Origin: Leptodontidium sp. MPI-SDFR-AT-0119
Taxonomy: Eukaryota > Ascomycota > Leotiomycetes > Helotiales > Leptodontidiaceae
NCBI GenBank assembly: GCA_020726505.1
Contig: JAHLEZ010000013.1
Coordinates: 2,294,001 to 2,358,000, forward strand
Reading direction: 5' to 3'
Length of the DNA stretch: 64,000 nt
The notes beneath the pieces were generated by a model that was not told the origin of the DNA, searched no databases, and saw only the letters and a list, made by a program, of their open reading frames with translations. Shown here piece after piece: positions 45,566-56,567 of this stretch; positions within the stretch are counted from its first letter, which is position 1, and the number at the start of each line of letters is the position of its first letter. The position numbers and the translations under genes are program-made.

Positions 45566-45687
45566 TGATAGAAAAGCATGTAGAATTCTATCTGAGAGAG
45601 CGTACAGAGTAATAGGGGAAATAGGGGCAGCGTGATCATAAGTACGCAGGTATAGAGATTAACGCAGCACAGCCTATATTTCTAACA
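45566..45687 (-). repeat. 3' LTR (122 bp) of the Copia element
   Basis: On the minus strand TGTTAGAAATAT...TTCTATCA; preceded there by a polypurine run (GAGTAGGGGGCA). The second copy is at 50680-50801. Confidence 0.93.
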
Positions 45688-45899
45688 TGCCCCCTACTCT
45701 GAAGCTTCATATTGAATTCTAAGTATAGTATTTTGAGCTCTCTAATTAAGCTCGTATCCCTGACGTTGAGGCTCGTATTCTGACGTTAAGGCTCGTATTC
45801 GGGTTTCCTGGGCCTTATTAACTCCTATAATATGGCATTCCCAGCCATATGGCGCTTACATCTCCCTCTTGGAGGAAGTTTAGCTACCCCGCAGCCTTC

Positions 45900-48800
45900 C
45901 TACTTGCGTTACAGTACAAGAGTACCCCAATTGGCTATCTCTAAGTCTTTTATGTGTCTGTATTCCCTTATAGCCTCCATATGTGTCTATTCCGGCCTCT
46001 ATTTTAGCCTCCATTCCGGTGTAGCCTCCACTTTTAGCTCTTCGATAGTAGGCCTATATAACCCTTGTATCTCTCAAAAGCAGGGCCTAGTAACGCCTTA
46101 ATAAGAGCGTTTGCTATATTATTATTCCCTAGTACATACTATATAGTCATTTTCTTAACTAAAACCATATTATCGCGAATATAAAAGTGGCGGATGTCGA
46201 TATACTTAGATTTTAGTGTAAATTTACGCTCCTTAGTGAGGGCTTTAGCACTTATATTATCGAGGTAAAGAGTCGGAGGTTTTATAAGGGTGATTCCTAG
46301 GTCTTTTTATAACTTTAGTATTTATACTACTTCCCTTAATTCGTCGCTAGTAGCTATTATCTTTGAATACTCGCTGCTGAGAGCTGTCGACTTCTGAACG
46401 TTGGCAGACTAACTAGTGATTGCGTTATTAGCCTTAATTAGCCATGCCTGGAGTGACTTCCTGTCACCTTCGGTCCCTTATGTAGCGTTTGTAAAGTAGT
46501 CGAATTGGCTGAAATCAGTTGTATTTCCTCCGCTATAAGTAATTTTATCGTTGAGCGTCGCGTTGAGGTATCGTAAGAGAGGCTTTATATACTGTAAGTG
46601 CGTTTTCGTAGGCTTTGCTATATGTCGTACTAACTAGACGACGATATATGCGATGTTTGGTCTCGTTTAATTTAAGAGGTATATAACAGAGCCTGTAATC
46701 TACTAGTAAAGTGAGGTCTCTTTAATACTTAACTGAGTTACGTTATCTCTATTCTATAGTACTGTGCCTACAGTTGCCGGTAAGCTGACTTCATTCGCAT
46801 TTGCTATACTAAACCTTTCTAGTACTTTCGACGTGTAGAGTAATAGGTGTATTTTAAGCGTTCTTGTTAACTAATTCCGTTCGATTTAGAGTCCTGTAAA
46901 TATAGTCACGGCTCTTAGGTCTTTGCCTTTTTATGTCTTTAAAATTTGGCCTTTAAGGTAATTAACGTATTATTTTGGCCTTATAATCAGTATATTATTA
47001 ACAAAGACGAGTACGTACGACTTTTTAGCTTTGCCTTAATAAATGAAGAGGTTTAGATCCGTATTTAACTATATAAGACTAAACGTAGTCTTTATAGCTG
47101 TTTTCACTATTAGCCACTACTCCCTAAGTGCTTATTTTAAGCTATAAAGGCTCCGCAGAAGCTTCAGGTACGCGTGTCCCCTTCCCTTTACCTCTGGGTG
47201 TATAGTTTCGACGAAGAACTGTAGTATTTCTATGTATATTTCCTCCTTTAGCTTTAGGTTTAAGAACGCGGTATCGATATTAACGTGGTTAGCTTCGTAA
47301 TCGCGATAAGTAGCTAAAGCTAGCAGTACTCTAAGTGTTATTGGCTGTAGTACGCTAGCGTACGTGTCGAAGTAGTCGCTGTTATGCTATTACTTAAAAC
47401 CTTTAGTTGTAATGTGAGCTTTCCTGCGTGCGAGGGACTCATTTGAGTGTATCTTGTTACGCAACACTAGCTTTAAGGTAATCAGTTTCTTTCTAATTAA
47501 TAGCTCTTTATACCGTATTTTATATGTCTTAATAAAGCGCAACGCGCTATATTCTTCCTTGATTACGCGCATCTATTTAGCTTTATTTTCTTATAGAGCT
47601 TACTCCAGCGTAACTAAGTCTTGAATTAGTAGTACAGTCGCGCCTTTAGCTCTTAGAGCTGTAATTGACTCTCTATATACGCGTCTTGGCTTCAGTTGTC
47701 GTCTATACTTAGACTCTGTAGGCTTAGAAGAGAGGTTAGCTAGTCGCTAATTAGACGACTGCGTAGTACTACTTCTTTGCCTTCGCGCATCAACATCACG
47801 TGCTAGCCTCTCTACTAGAGGTCTTTGAATTAGTGTCCCTGTAGAGCCTGTTTCAGCGTCTAGCCTCCCCACTAGAGGTCTTTCAGAGCCTATTTCAGCG
47901 TCTGGCCTCCTTAGAGGTCTTACTACAGAGCCTGTTTTAGCGTCTGGCCTCCCCATTAGAGGTCTTCTTACAAAGCCTGTTTCAGCGTCTGGCCTTCCCT
48001 GTAAAGGTCTTCTTATAAAGCCTATTTTAGCGTCTGGCCTTCCCTGTAAAGGTCTTTTTATAGAGCCTGTTTCAGCGTCTGGCCTCCCTAGAGGTCTTCT
48101 TATAGAGCCTGTTTTAGCGTCTGGCCTCCCTACTAGAGGTCTTCTTTTAACTCTGTTAGCTGGCCTTCTAATTTTTAGAGGTCTTGCCACTGTCTTTACT
48201 TTGCCTGTAATTAGCCATGTAGTGTATTCGTCAAATTTGACGTTAGTAGATATTAACTCTTGTTGATTTTTTATATTTAGTAGCCTATATATATGTGAGC
48301 TAGTTATCCCTATTAGAATGTACTTCCCTGGCTGTATCCTTGGCTCTAGCTTCCTAGGGAACGTTGCCTTTAGTATTAGTGGTTATGCTCTTACTCCAAA
48401 TACTCTGTAATGCGACAAGCTGGCTAGTGTACCTTCTTATGCCTCTAGCGGCGTTAACCCTTCTACCCCTTAATACGGCAGTGCCTTTGTCGGTCTCCTG
48501 TTTTTGAGCCTAGCTGCGTGCTTTACGGCATAGTACTAGAGGCTATTCGACTGTTTAGCGTCGTATAATATAGACCTGACTATCTTGGACAATTAGTATA
48601 TCTAATACTTTAATACCCCATTAAGCGACTATTTATATAGTGGCGATGGCTCTAATTATATACTAAGCTTCTGTAGCTAGCGTATAAAGGCGTTTCTAAA
48701 CTCTCCTTTGCTATTATTAGTCCGCTAGTACACGACTACCTGTCCCTTCTGAAGCTCTAGTTAAGTCTTTAATAACTTGATTTCCGGCTGTATTACAGCA

Positions 48801-50509
48801 GCTGTTTTGTCCTTAAGTAGCCGTACTTAGTATACCCGTGTTACGTCGTCTACGACGACTAAGTAGTACTTGTACCCCCTAATTAACTAGCACTGGATTC
48901 CTGAGATATCGGCGTGTAGCCGGCGTAATGGCGTATTAGCTCTAGTGTCCGTATTTTTAGTGAAATGCTTCTTCATCTTACCGGCTAGGCATAATTCGCA
49001 GCTCTTTTCTCCCTTATAGATTATCCGCTTTCTTAGCTTTATCCCGTACCCGGATACTGCCTCTAATTTGACTATTTCCTGGTAGTTTATATGGCCAAGC
49101 CGTCTGTGTATTAGGTCCGGCATCGTTTCTTGATTTTAGTCGTTATATGAGCTCTCTATAGTGTGTGTTTCCGGCACTAGTAATTCCGACGTATTTACTT
49201 CTGTATTTAAGTCCAAGACGTACAGGCCATTAGCTTTCGTCGCAGAGAGCACCAAATTATTGTCCTTGTAACACTTTGCCCTTGTGTTATTGAATATAGT
49301 GCTGATTCCGTCCTCTACAAGTGTACTAATCGACAGTAGCCTAGTACTTCCAAAGTCAGGCATATACTAGACGTTATGTAATATTATGCCATTGATTTGT
49401 ACGTCTTTATAGCCTTCCGTAAATGAATATTAATTATTAGCTGTCTTTATTTACTTGTCCCTCCAGTGTTTGAGGCTTGTAAAGTCGGCATACACACTAG
49501 AGAAGTGTTTGGTCGCTCTAGAGTCTAGTTTCTATTAATTTGCGGCCGTAATACTAGTGTAGGCCTGTTGTACTTCTTCCGTAAGGTATGTACGGTTCGT
49601 AAAGCAAGGTTTAAAGGTCTCTAATTGATCTGCGGCTACGTTAGCTGTCTCTCTACTCTTACATTTGTTCTTTTAATGGCTAAACTTCTTGTACTTCGCG
49701 TATTAGTTCTTATCTAATTTTGCGGTCTTTTGTACCCTTCCTGATGTATCCCTGTGGTCCCCTGTTGCTTTTCTACCTCTCTAACCTCCTTTACCCCTAG
49801 CTCTATTACCTCTGTAGCCTCTATGGCCTCTGCCCCTGCCTCTACCCTTATTCGCCACCTAATTGGCTTCTATTGCAGTTAGTTTTATAGTCGGCATTAC
49901 CTTTAGCTCGTCCTTTTATTATAGTTAATACTTAATTAGTTAGTGGAGCATTACTTCCAAGTCTCTAGGGTTATTCTATAGTGCGCTGCGTATTATTTTC
50001 TAATCTCTTAGCCTTGGCAGTGATGTAATTAGCTTTGCCTTGATATCGGCATTAGTAAATGGATGAGTATCGCTAGAGAGCCTGAGTCTATACTTCCGCA
50101 GACAAGAGACGTAGTCGTTGGCACTCTTAATAGACAGGTTGTACACCTCTTTGCCTAGCTCCTCCTTGATATTGGCGATATGTTAAGCTCTAGACGAGTA
50201 GGCAGTCCCTGCGGCTTGAAGTGCGTCTTATAGTACCTTTATGTCTCTAGCGTTTATGAGATCTTAGTACTTCTTAAACATAACAGTAGAGAGACTAGAA
50301 ACAATGATTTTCCGAGCCTCCTTTTGCTCCTTTCTCCACGCTAGTTGAAGAGACGCTGTTGCCGGTAGTACTAGAGGGTCAATTACTTATTCTGAAATTC
50401 CAGCGGTAGCGAGTTCCTTTTGTGTCTCTAGCTTCTACTCGTAGAAGTTGTCGTAGACTAACTTTGACGACTCAGTCGATGATTCCGATGACTTTGATAC
50501 GACTGGCAT
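45900..50509 (-). pseudogene. Copia gag-pol polyprotein, RIP-inactivated
   Basis: It starts at Met 50509 (MPVVSKSSESSTESSKLVYD). Order: gag (SANDYVSCLRKYRLRLSSDT near 50080), protease-like region (49140-49400: STRLLSISTLVEDGI), pre-integrase and integrase (48890-49123: HRRLGHINYQEIVKL, CELCLAGKM, LHADISG), an RPDA-repeat linker (47760-48190), RT (about 46700-47560) and RNase H ending with IDIRHFYIRDNM, ANALIKALLGPAFERY near 46080-46190. TAG/TAA codons break it repeatedly. The 3' limit is approximate. Confidence 0.88.
47790..48165 (-). repeat. in-frame minisatellite in the Copia polyprotein
   Basis: About eight imperfect units of 45-60 bp encode RRPLxGRPDAxTGSI-type peptides, 15-20 residues each, between integrase and reverse transcriptase. 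The unit phase keeps the frame open across the whole array, which is free of stops. Confidence 0.9.
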
Positions 50510-50679
50510 AATAGAGAGCTGAAAGGTCGACAGTTGACTTGATAGACGTATTATAGAGGCTTGATTTGATTCGTAGATGAGGTATATAACGTATGACGTG
50601 TGTTGAATCGATTATAACAAGTGTTAATTGATTCTGAGTAGTATTGAGGTTGGTTTCTAAACAATTAGAATTGCTACTA

Positions 50680-50801
50680 TAATAGAAAAGCATGTAGAAT
50701 TCTATCTGAGAGAGCGTACAAAGTAATAGGGGAAATAAGGGCAGCGTGATTATAAGTACGCAGGTACAGAGATCAACGCAGCACAGCCCATATTTCTAAC
50801 A
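50680..50801 (-). repeat. 5' LTR (122 bp) of the Copia element
   Basis: Matches 45566-45687 with a few transitions; ends at the TGCGC duplication. Confidence 0.93.
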
Positions 50802-50920
50802 TGCGCGGACGGTGCGAGTGGGCTTATGAGCAAGTGCTGGAAAGCTCCACGACCATGGGAGAAGTTGAAGGCGCCCACGGGATCTTGCTCATTGGCGGCA
50901 AGGGTGTGACAAGCCCAGTA
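50802..50920 (-). pseudogene. HET-domain gene, middle segment
   Basis: 119 bp of coding sequence stranded between two transposons. The minus-strand frame, YWACHTLAANEQDPVGAF then FQHLLISPLAPSA, carries no stop and joins the N-terminal piece at the shared TA (56566-56567 / 50919-50920) and the C-terminal piece at TGCGC. Confidence 0.85.
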
Positions 50921-51081
50921 CACAGCCATATCGGTAACGTGAGGCACTTGACTAAATTAAGCGAACCTTTGGATTATTGAATCCACCCCCGCATCCCAGC
51001 CCCCTCATATTATAACACCTTTAAATAATTCAACAACAACAACTCTAATTAATCTACTAATTTAGGTACTTCAATTTGACT

Positions 51082-52934
51082 ATGCCTAAAACACGTTCAT
51101 CAAAAAAAAAATTGCGAGTCAGGACGTTAATGCGCTCCCTAAAAAGCCGCGGGCGCGCAAACCGAATGCGAACTCCCTCCAGGCATTCTCGGAGGCCCAA
51201 GAGCCTGTAAATCGGAATAGGAAGCGTCCTAGGGCTAATACGACTATAGAAGAGCCTAATAAGCCTAAATCAGGGCCTGCGCCAGTTACTCTGAGCAAAG
51301 ATCAAGATGTTGTAGAGGTATCGAGTGGCCCAGGGACGCCAATTAAGTAATCCCCTCTTACTTATCGAAAGAAGTCGGCCCCTGAGTTTAATTCTAATCA
51401 CGAATTCGACAAAGACCCTCACTTCGTCGTTATACTTATTATTCCTGTTATAGACGGATCTGCGAAAAGCGCAGTTACTTTTACTATTAATATTAATTAA
51501 ATAGAGAGAGCTACTTAGGTAGAGATGTGTAAAGAGGTCTACAAACGTTATGTCAAGAAATAGACGGAAAAGAGAGAGTTATATAGCACAGAGAAACCGA
51601 AACTAGGTCCTTGGAAGATCCTTATCCTAAGGAGTAAAGGCTTTACCGCCGAGGTATCAAATGAGGAGAAATAGGAGGAGATTTTAGTGGCATTATAGGT
51701 TATAGCGCATTAAGGGGACAAACAATATACTAGACGGATTTCAGTTAAAGCTTTATACAAAACCTTTGATCGGGATTAAACTTCAACTAACGATGGCCCT
51801 ATTAGAGGCAGACCCCCAAAGGATAAGGGAAAGAATAAGGCTCGCCTGGAATCCCTACGCCGTTCCTTTACTATTCTTATATCTTCTGATCCTACCAACG
51901 ATCTAGACGACGTATTCAGCTCCTTTTCGGCTTCAAAAACGCCTAAAGCCTCCGTTATAAAGAAACAGTTAGCCGAGAAGGAATCTAAGGACTTAAAAGA
52001 CGATTCTTTAATAATAGTTAATCGTTAGTTGATTTTTAAGTACTATATATATATAAAGTAGGGTTGTTATAATCGTGGCCGCTGTTATTACGTTCTTAAG
52101 AGTGAGAAAACACACTATAAGATATCTCTAACAAAGTAGTAAGAATAGGCGAAAGCTATAGGGGCTAATATGCCAAGAGTTACTATTGAAACGCCTCCGG
52201 GGATATAGTTAGAAGGATTTAGAGAGGGGGCATTAATGACTAACTATAAGTCGAAAACACATAGTATACGGAAGTTAGATCAAAAAAAGGAGGTAATCGC
52301 TCCTAAAAAAGATGGCACTAACTCTAGAGAAGTACACGTTCACGTTAATACTATATAAGCTACCCTTATATTAACTTAGCCAGCTTTATAATTTTACCCT
52401 TAATCTTAGTGGTATACTCTACCCCCTAGTTTTATGCCTTACCTTACGTATAGTTATTATTAAGGACTATACCTTACTCCTCCTCCACTACTAAAAACAC
52501 AATTAAACGTTAGTCAAAACAGCTATTTAGATAACGCCCGCGATGTCCCTGTTCCGGTATTATTACTATTGAGGCCGACTATAGAGCAACCTGACTTATT
52601 GATCGATTTCAAAGTATATCTTCTTGAAATTGAGACTATTCCTTCTCGGATTCCAAAGATTAATATAGCCTTTGACGTTTTAAGGAATTAAGACGTCGAA
52701 AATATTAACGATTTATATAATAGAGATTTTGTTATTTTTACTAGAGTGAAAGCCGGCACTACACAACTGATTTCTAGTAAAGTATTAGAGTTTAAAAGGA
52801 CCTCTAAAGAGAGAAGAGAGGTGGCTAGGAACTTATTAAATATGAGTAGTAGCGCAGGGATGCGAGTAAATATAATAGAAAACAGTGCCGGCGTAAGTGA
52901 GGATAACATCGATGATTTTTTTATTAATTACTAA
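51082..52934 (+). pseudogene. uncharacterised companion protein of the two-gene transposon
   Basis: It starts MPKTRSSKKK; a run of ten A at 51101-51110 then puts the frame off by one. After it, reading across TAA/TAG codons: a basic Pro/Arg/Lys-rich N-terminus (LPKKPRARKPNAN), a middle region (KDPHFVVILIIPVIDG), an AT-hook-like GPIRGRPPKDKG, a small Cys-containing domain (YIYIK-stop-GCYNRGRCYYV ... HYKISL ... AKAIG ... ETPPGI), and a C-terminal part that is open over the last 188 bases (KVLEFKRTSKERREVARN). I recall similar Cys/His-WA-PP segments in fungal hypothetical proteins but know no function. The AT-hook-like and basic parts suggest DNA binding. This copy cannot encode a full protein. 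Confidence 0.65.
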
Positions 52935-53170
52935 GTTAGATAGAAACAGGATCAACTGAATAACGCACGGAAACATCGCTAGTACCTTCAATTAGCCTGA
53001 GAACGCGTATATTATCACTAGGTTATATATATTTTGGATATTAGAATAGTTACAATTTATGCCCGATTTACCCCGTTACCCCTTACTTTTGAAGTTAAAT
53101 TAATTACACTACTATAACTAACACTGCTACTACCCTATAACTTTTCCCACTTAATTTTGGTGGTGTTTCT

Positions 53171-54166
53171 TTATACCCCTAAGATCCCTGCGTTACGGAA
53201 ATGTCCTTTAGCTTAATAAGTAGCATCTGGTCCTGTCCCACAAGTTATAACCGCCTATTCTAAGAAATCTTAGTATATGGCATACTCTCTACGCTCTTTA
53301 TAGTAGTATCGTCGAATCTAAAGCTTTAAATCTCCAAAGCTCTCTTCGATTAGGTTAAAATCTAGAGAATATAGCGGTAAAAATAAGAGTTTAACCACTT
53401 TTCTAATGAACGTCGTTTTTAATAACTCCTGATAAGAATAATGAATTAAGGCGTTGTCTAATATAACGACTAATCGAGGGCGTGGAAATAGGTTATAAAT
53501 AAGTAGGACATCTTCTATAAGAAACTTAGCGAAAAGTTCCCTAGTATAAGTGCCTTTAAACGTTCTCTATTTAATATATCCTTCCGTTATATATGTAGGA
53601 AGGACTAATACTCTCTCCTTACTTTAGAGCCACCTTTTAACCTTTGCTCTTGCCCCTAAAACCGCCCATTTATAATGCCTATCTCTAGTTCTTTCGTCGC
53701 TCCCTAATTCGTTAACATATATAAGTTGATCGGCGATAAAGCTCTATATACGATCTTGCTAATTATTCCGTAATATAGCGTTCTTTTAGGCGGCCTTAAC
53801 CTTGAGTTTTTTCCGTGTAATCTTTATACGCTTTAGCATAGCACTAATCGTTGATTATACTACTAATATTCTATTAAAGGCCTTATATAAGAAGGCCGAA
53901 ATCTCGTCTTAATACATTTAGGGGCGCTCGTCTAATAAAAGCTTTATAGCGGCTTCTATTTCTCTTGTAATAACAGGAATTAGTCCTTTGAATAGCGGTA
54001 AAGTAAGTAATCTAGTATCTAGTCGCTCCTTATGCTTCTAAATCGTACGTATATAGCAATAGTGGATTCTAGCGAGGTTTTCCAAGTACTAGAAGGGTAA
54101 GGGGCCCGGCTCCCGAAGAGCATCTTTAATTTAGGCTACAGTCACTACAAACAGCCTCGCAGGCAT
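53171..54166 (-). pseudogene. Tc1/IS630-type (DDE_3) transposase of the two-gene transposon
   Basis: One 332-codon frame from ATG 54166 (MPARLFVVTVA) to TAA 53171, broken only by in-frame stops. Parts: HTH region (STISAMLKRIKITRKKLKV), first catalytic block YVNELGSDERTRD (relatives have DE), second LVVILDNALIH, third LPLYSLDFNLIEESFGDLKL, and the closing GHFRNAGI seen in fungal DDE_3 transposases. The first catalytic Asp is now Asn (G-to-A on the coding strand). This length is usual for the family. It would catalyse cut-and-paste at TA. Confidence 0.87.
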
Positions 54167-54367
54167 AGCGCACCTATAAAAAGTTAGTCGCTAGATAGCC
54201 CTAATAGTTACCTTTAATTTAAGCTACTTACTAGCTTTTTTAACGTTATAGTGATGAATCTATACGCGGGGGCGCAATATCGTGAGATGCGGGGGGGGAG
54301 GGGACTAGAAAATCGATGGGGTCGCTTAAAATTTAGTCAAGTGCCTCACGTTACCGATATGGCTGTA

Positions 54368-56565
54368 ACCGAGCTCCCTTATATAATCCCACCCCGCTTA
54401 AAAATCCCACCAAAAATCGCTGATCCACCACCCCCACTACTGTATTAAATCATGGGTAGAGTCGACAAATCTGCAGCGATTTCCGCCGCTGTTGCTGTAA
54501 TTCAAGCAGGAGAGTTCGCAGATTATTCTGCTGCGGCTACGAAGTTCAAATGCGACCGGACATCGATTTCCAAGCGGATTCGTGGGCTCACTCGCTCTCG
54601 GAAGGACAACACCGCCTTTTAGAAACAAGCCCTCACTCACGCCCAAGAGAAGGTATTAATCGACAGAATCAATTACCTTACCGACCGTGGCATACCTCCA
54701 ACGAGTTCTATAGTCAAGAGTTTGGCTAAGGAAATCAGGGGAAGCTCTATAGGAAAGAATTAGACAGGCCAGTTTGTCCAGCGACACAAAACCAAGCTCA
54801 AAAGTGCCTACCTACGGAGTATTGACAACTTACGGTTCTCTGCAGAATATATACCTATGTTTATCTTGTTTTTCCAGCTAGTAGAGTGCTTTTTACGTTG
54901 TTTTACTATTTTTAATAAGACTATTAACTAACTAGGTGGTGTCTTATTATAGTTAATCAACGCGATTACTAAGTACTCGATCAAACCCGAAAACATATGG
55001 AACTTCGACGAAAAGGGGTTTATACTAGGCTTTTGCTCTGCGCTAAAGAGAGTAATAACCTTAGGAGCATATAAATCAGGGCGTGTTACAAAGGCAAAGC
55101 AAGACGGGAGTAGAGAGTTCGTCACTTGTCTAGCGTGTATTTCAGCTGTCGGAAATTGGATTCCTCCGCTATTGATTTACAGGGGAGACTCTAAAGACTT
55201 ACAAGACACGTGGGTACAAGATGTGAAGCCTACAGACAAGTGTTACTTTTCAATCTCTCTAAATAGGTGGAGTTCTGTCGCTATAGGTATAAAATAGCTC
55301 CAGGAGGTCTTTAAGAAACACACCAAACCTAAGTCGCCGCGCGAGTATCGCCTTTTGCTACTTGATAGGCACTCTAGTCATGTCAATATGGCGTTTATAC
55401 GTTAGGCAGATGCTCACAGAATCGTCCTTTTAGTATTACCGCCACACACTACCCATCGCCTTCAGCCATTAAATATGGGCCTATTCCAGCCTCTTTCTAC
55501 CGCATACTCCCAGGAGCTTAATAACCTGATGACCAAAGGTTTCGGATATGTCCAAATGTCCAAAAAGCTCTTTTACCCTATGTTTAAGAGGGCGTGGGAG
55601 GCAGCTTTCACTAAGGAGAATATCCTACACGCGTTTGCGAAGCCTGGGCTTTGGCCTATCGACAGCGAATTAGTCTTAAATAAAATCCGGAAGCCTATTT
55701 CACCGCCAAAAACACTATCCAGAAACGTCAAAACACCTCTTACTACGAAGGCTATACGCAAATTCACAATCCAGTTTCAAAAGAGTCCCTCAAAGGAGCG
55801 TGCTGAAAAGGCCGCTAAAGCTCTCCTCACGCTAGCGGCAGAGAAATCAATCTTCCGTCACGAGAATATTGGCCTCCAGGAAGCACTTGTATTAGAGCAA
55901 AAGAAGCGCAGGAAAGGAAAGAGACTTAATTTATGTAGAGAGGAAAATACTGGCGCAATATGTTAGGAGGCTGAGGCAGTAGCAAAGGCAGTGGCATACC
56001 AAGCTGAAAAAGAGAGGCTAGACGAGCTAGAGAAGGAGGCAAAAGAGCGTAAGAAAGTACAACGAGCTGCGAATAGCCTCAGAAAGAAACAGGAGCAAGA
56101 ACAAAAGGAACAAAGGCAGGCTGCTAAGCAATTAGCAAAAGATTTGGCCGCTGCGAACCCGGAGGGATCAAAAACACCAAAAGCACGCCCTACGCCAGCC
56201 AAATCCAATGCAGCTAAGGCTAAGGGACTAACGTCAACAAAGCCGAACACTAAGGGACTAGTAGCAAAGCCTTCCCTAATTGTTAAGTTGCCTTTAGGAG
56301 CTCTTTGTAGGACTCTAGTAGTGAGGGGAGAGGAAGGGTGGTCATCACGTGAAAGTCGGGGAGGACGGAAGATTAAATTGCCTACACGATATATTTAGGA
56401 GAAGTAAATTAGTGAAGATTTAGAATGAATTTTAATTGATCTACTGTCTCAAGAATCATAACGATATCTCAATTGGTTAATTTGTTATGATTTTTAGAAG
56501 TCAGGTGAGGAATGTTAATAGGGCGGGATTTGTAGCAGGGGTGGGATTATATGCGGGAGCTCGGT
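54368..56565 (+). mobile_element. pogo-like DNA transposon D2 in the HET gene
   Basis: 2,198 bp, flanked by TA (54366-54367, 56566-56567). Inverted ends ACCGAGCTCCC then ATATAATCCCACCCC (28 bp, two mismatches). It carries one pogo-type transposase relic, related to D1. It abuts the two-gene transposon with only the shared TA between them. Confidence 0.93.
54452..56407 (+). pseudogene. pogo-like DDE transposase, eight in-frame stops
   Basis: Single 652-codon frame from ATG 54452 to TAA 56405 with eight premature TAG/TAA codons and no frameshift. Parts: HTH (YSAAATKFKCDRTSISKRI), CENP-B HTH (LTDRGIPPTSSIVKSLAKEI, GKN-stop-TGQFVQRH), DDE core with IWNFDEKGFILG, LLLLDRHSSHVN (relatives DGH) and THRLQPLNMGLF (relatives PLD), then a 150-residue Glu/Lys/Ala coiled-coil tail. 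Two core positions (G to R and D to N) show G-to-A change. It is less decayed than D1. Confidence 0.9.
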
Positions 56566-56567
56566 TA

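Larger units (their letters stand above)
45566..50801 (-). mobile_element. Copia LTR retrotransposon in the HET gene
   Basis: 5,236 bp with unusually short 122-bp LTRs and an exact 5-bp duplication TGCGC (45561-45565, 50802-50806). The polyprotein reads on the minus strand, gag to RNase H. Stops are mainly at Gln and Trp positions. Confidence 0.95.
50921..54365. mobile_element. two-gene TIR DNA transposon (Tc1/IS630-type) with companion gene
   Basis: About 3.44 kb, flanked by TA (50919-50920, 54366-54367). Inverted ends of 40-46 bp contain CAGCCATATCGGTAACGTG and GAGGCACTTGACTAAATT; the left end has two extra bases (CA). Inside are two convergent coding relics: an uncharacterised protein (plus strand, 51082-52934) and a DDE transposase (minus strand, 53171-54166). 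It lies at the same TA of the HET gene as element D2. Confidence 0.88.

Noticed and set aside
55963..56250. Ser/Phe/Ala-rich 95-codon minus-strand frame
   Set aside because: Antisense shadow of the coiled-coil tail of the D2 transposase.
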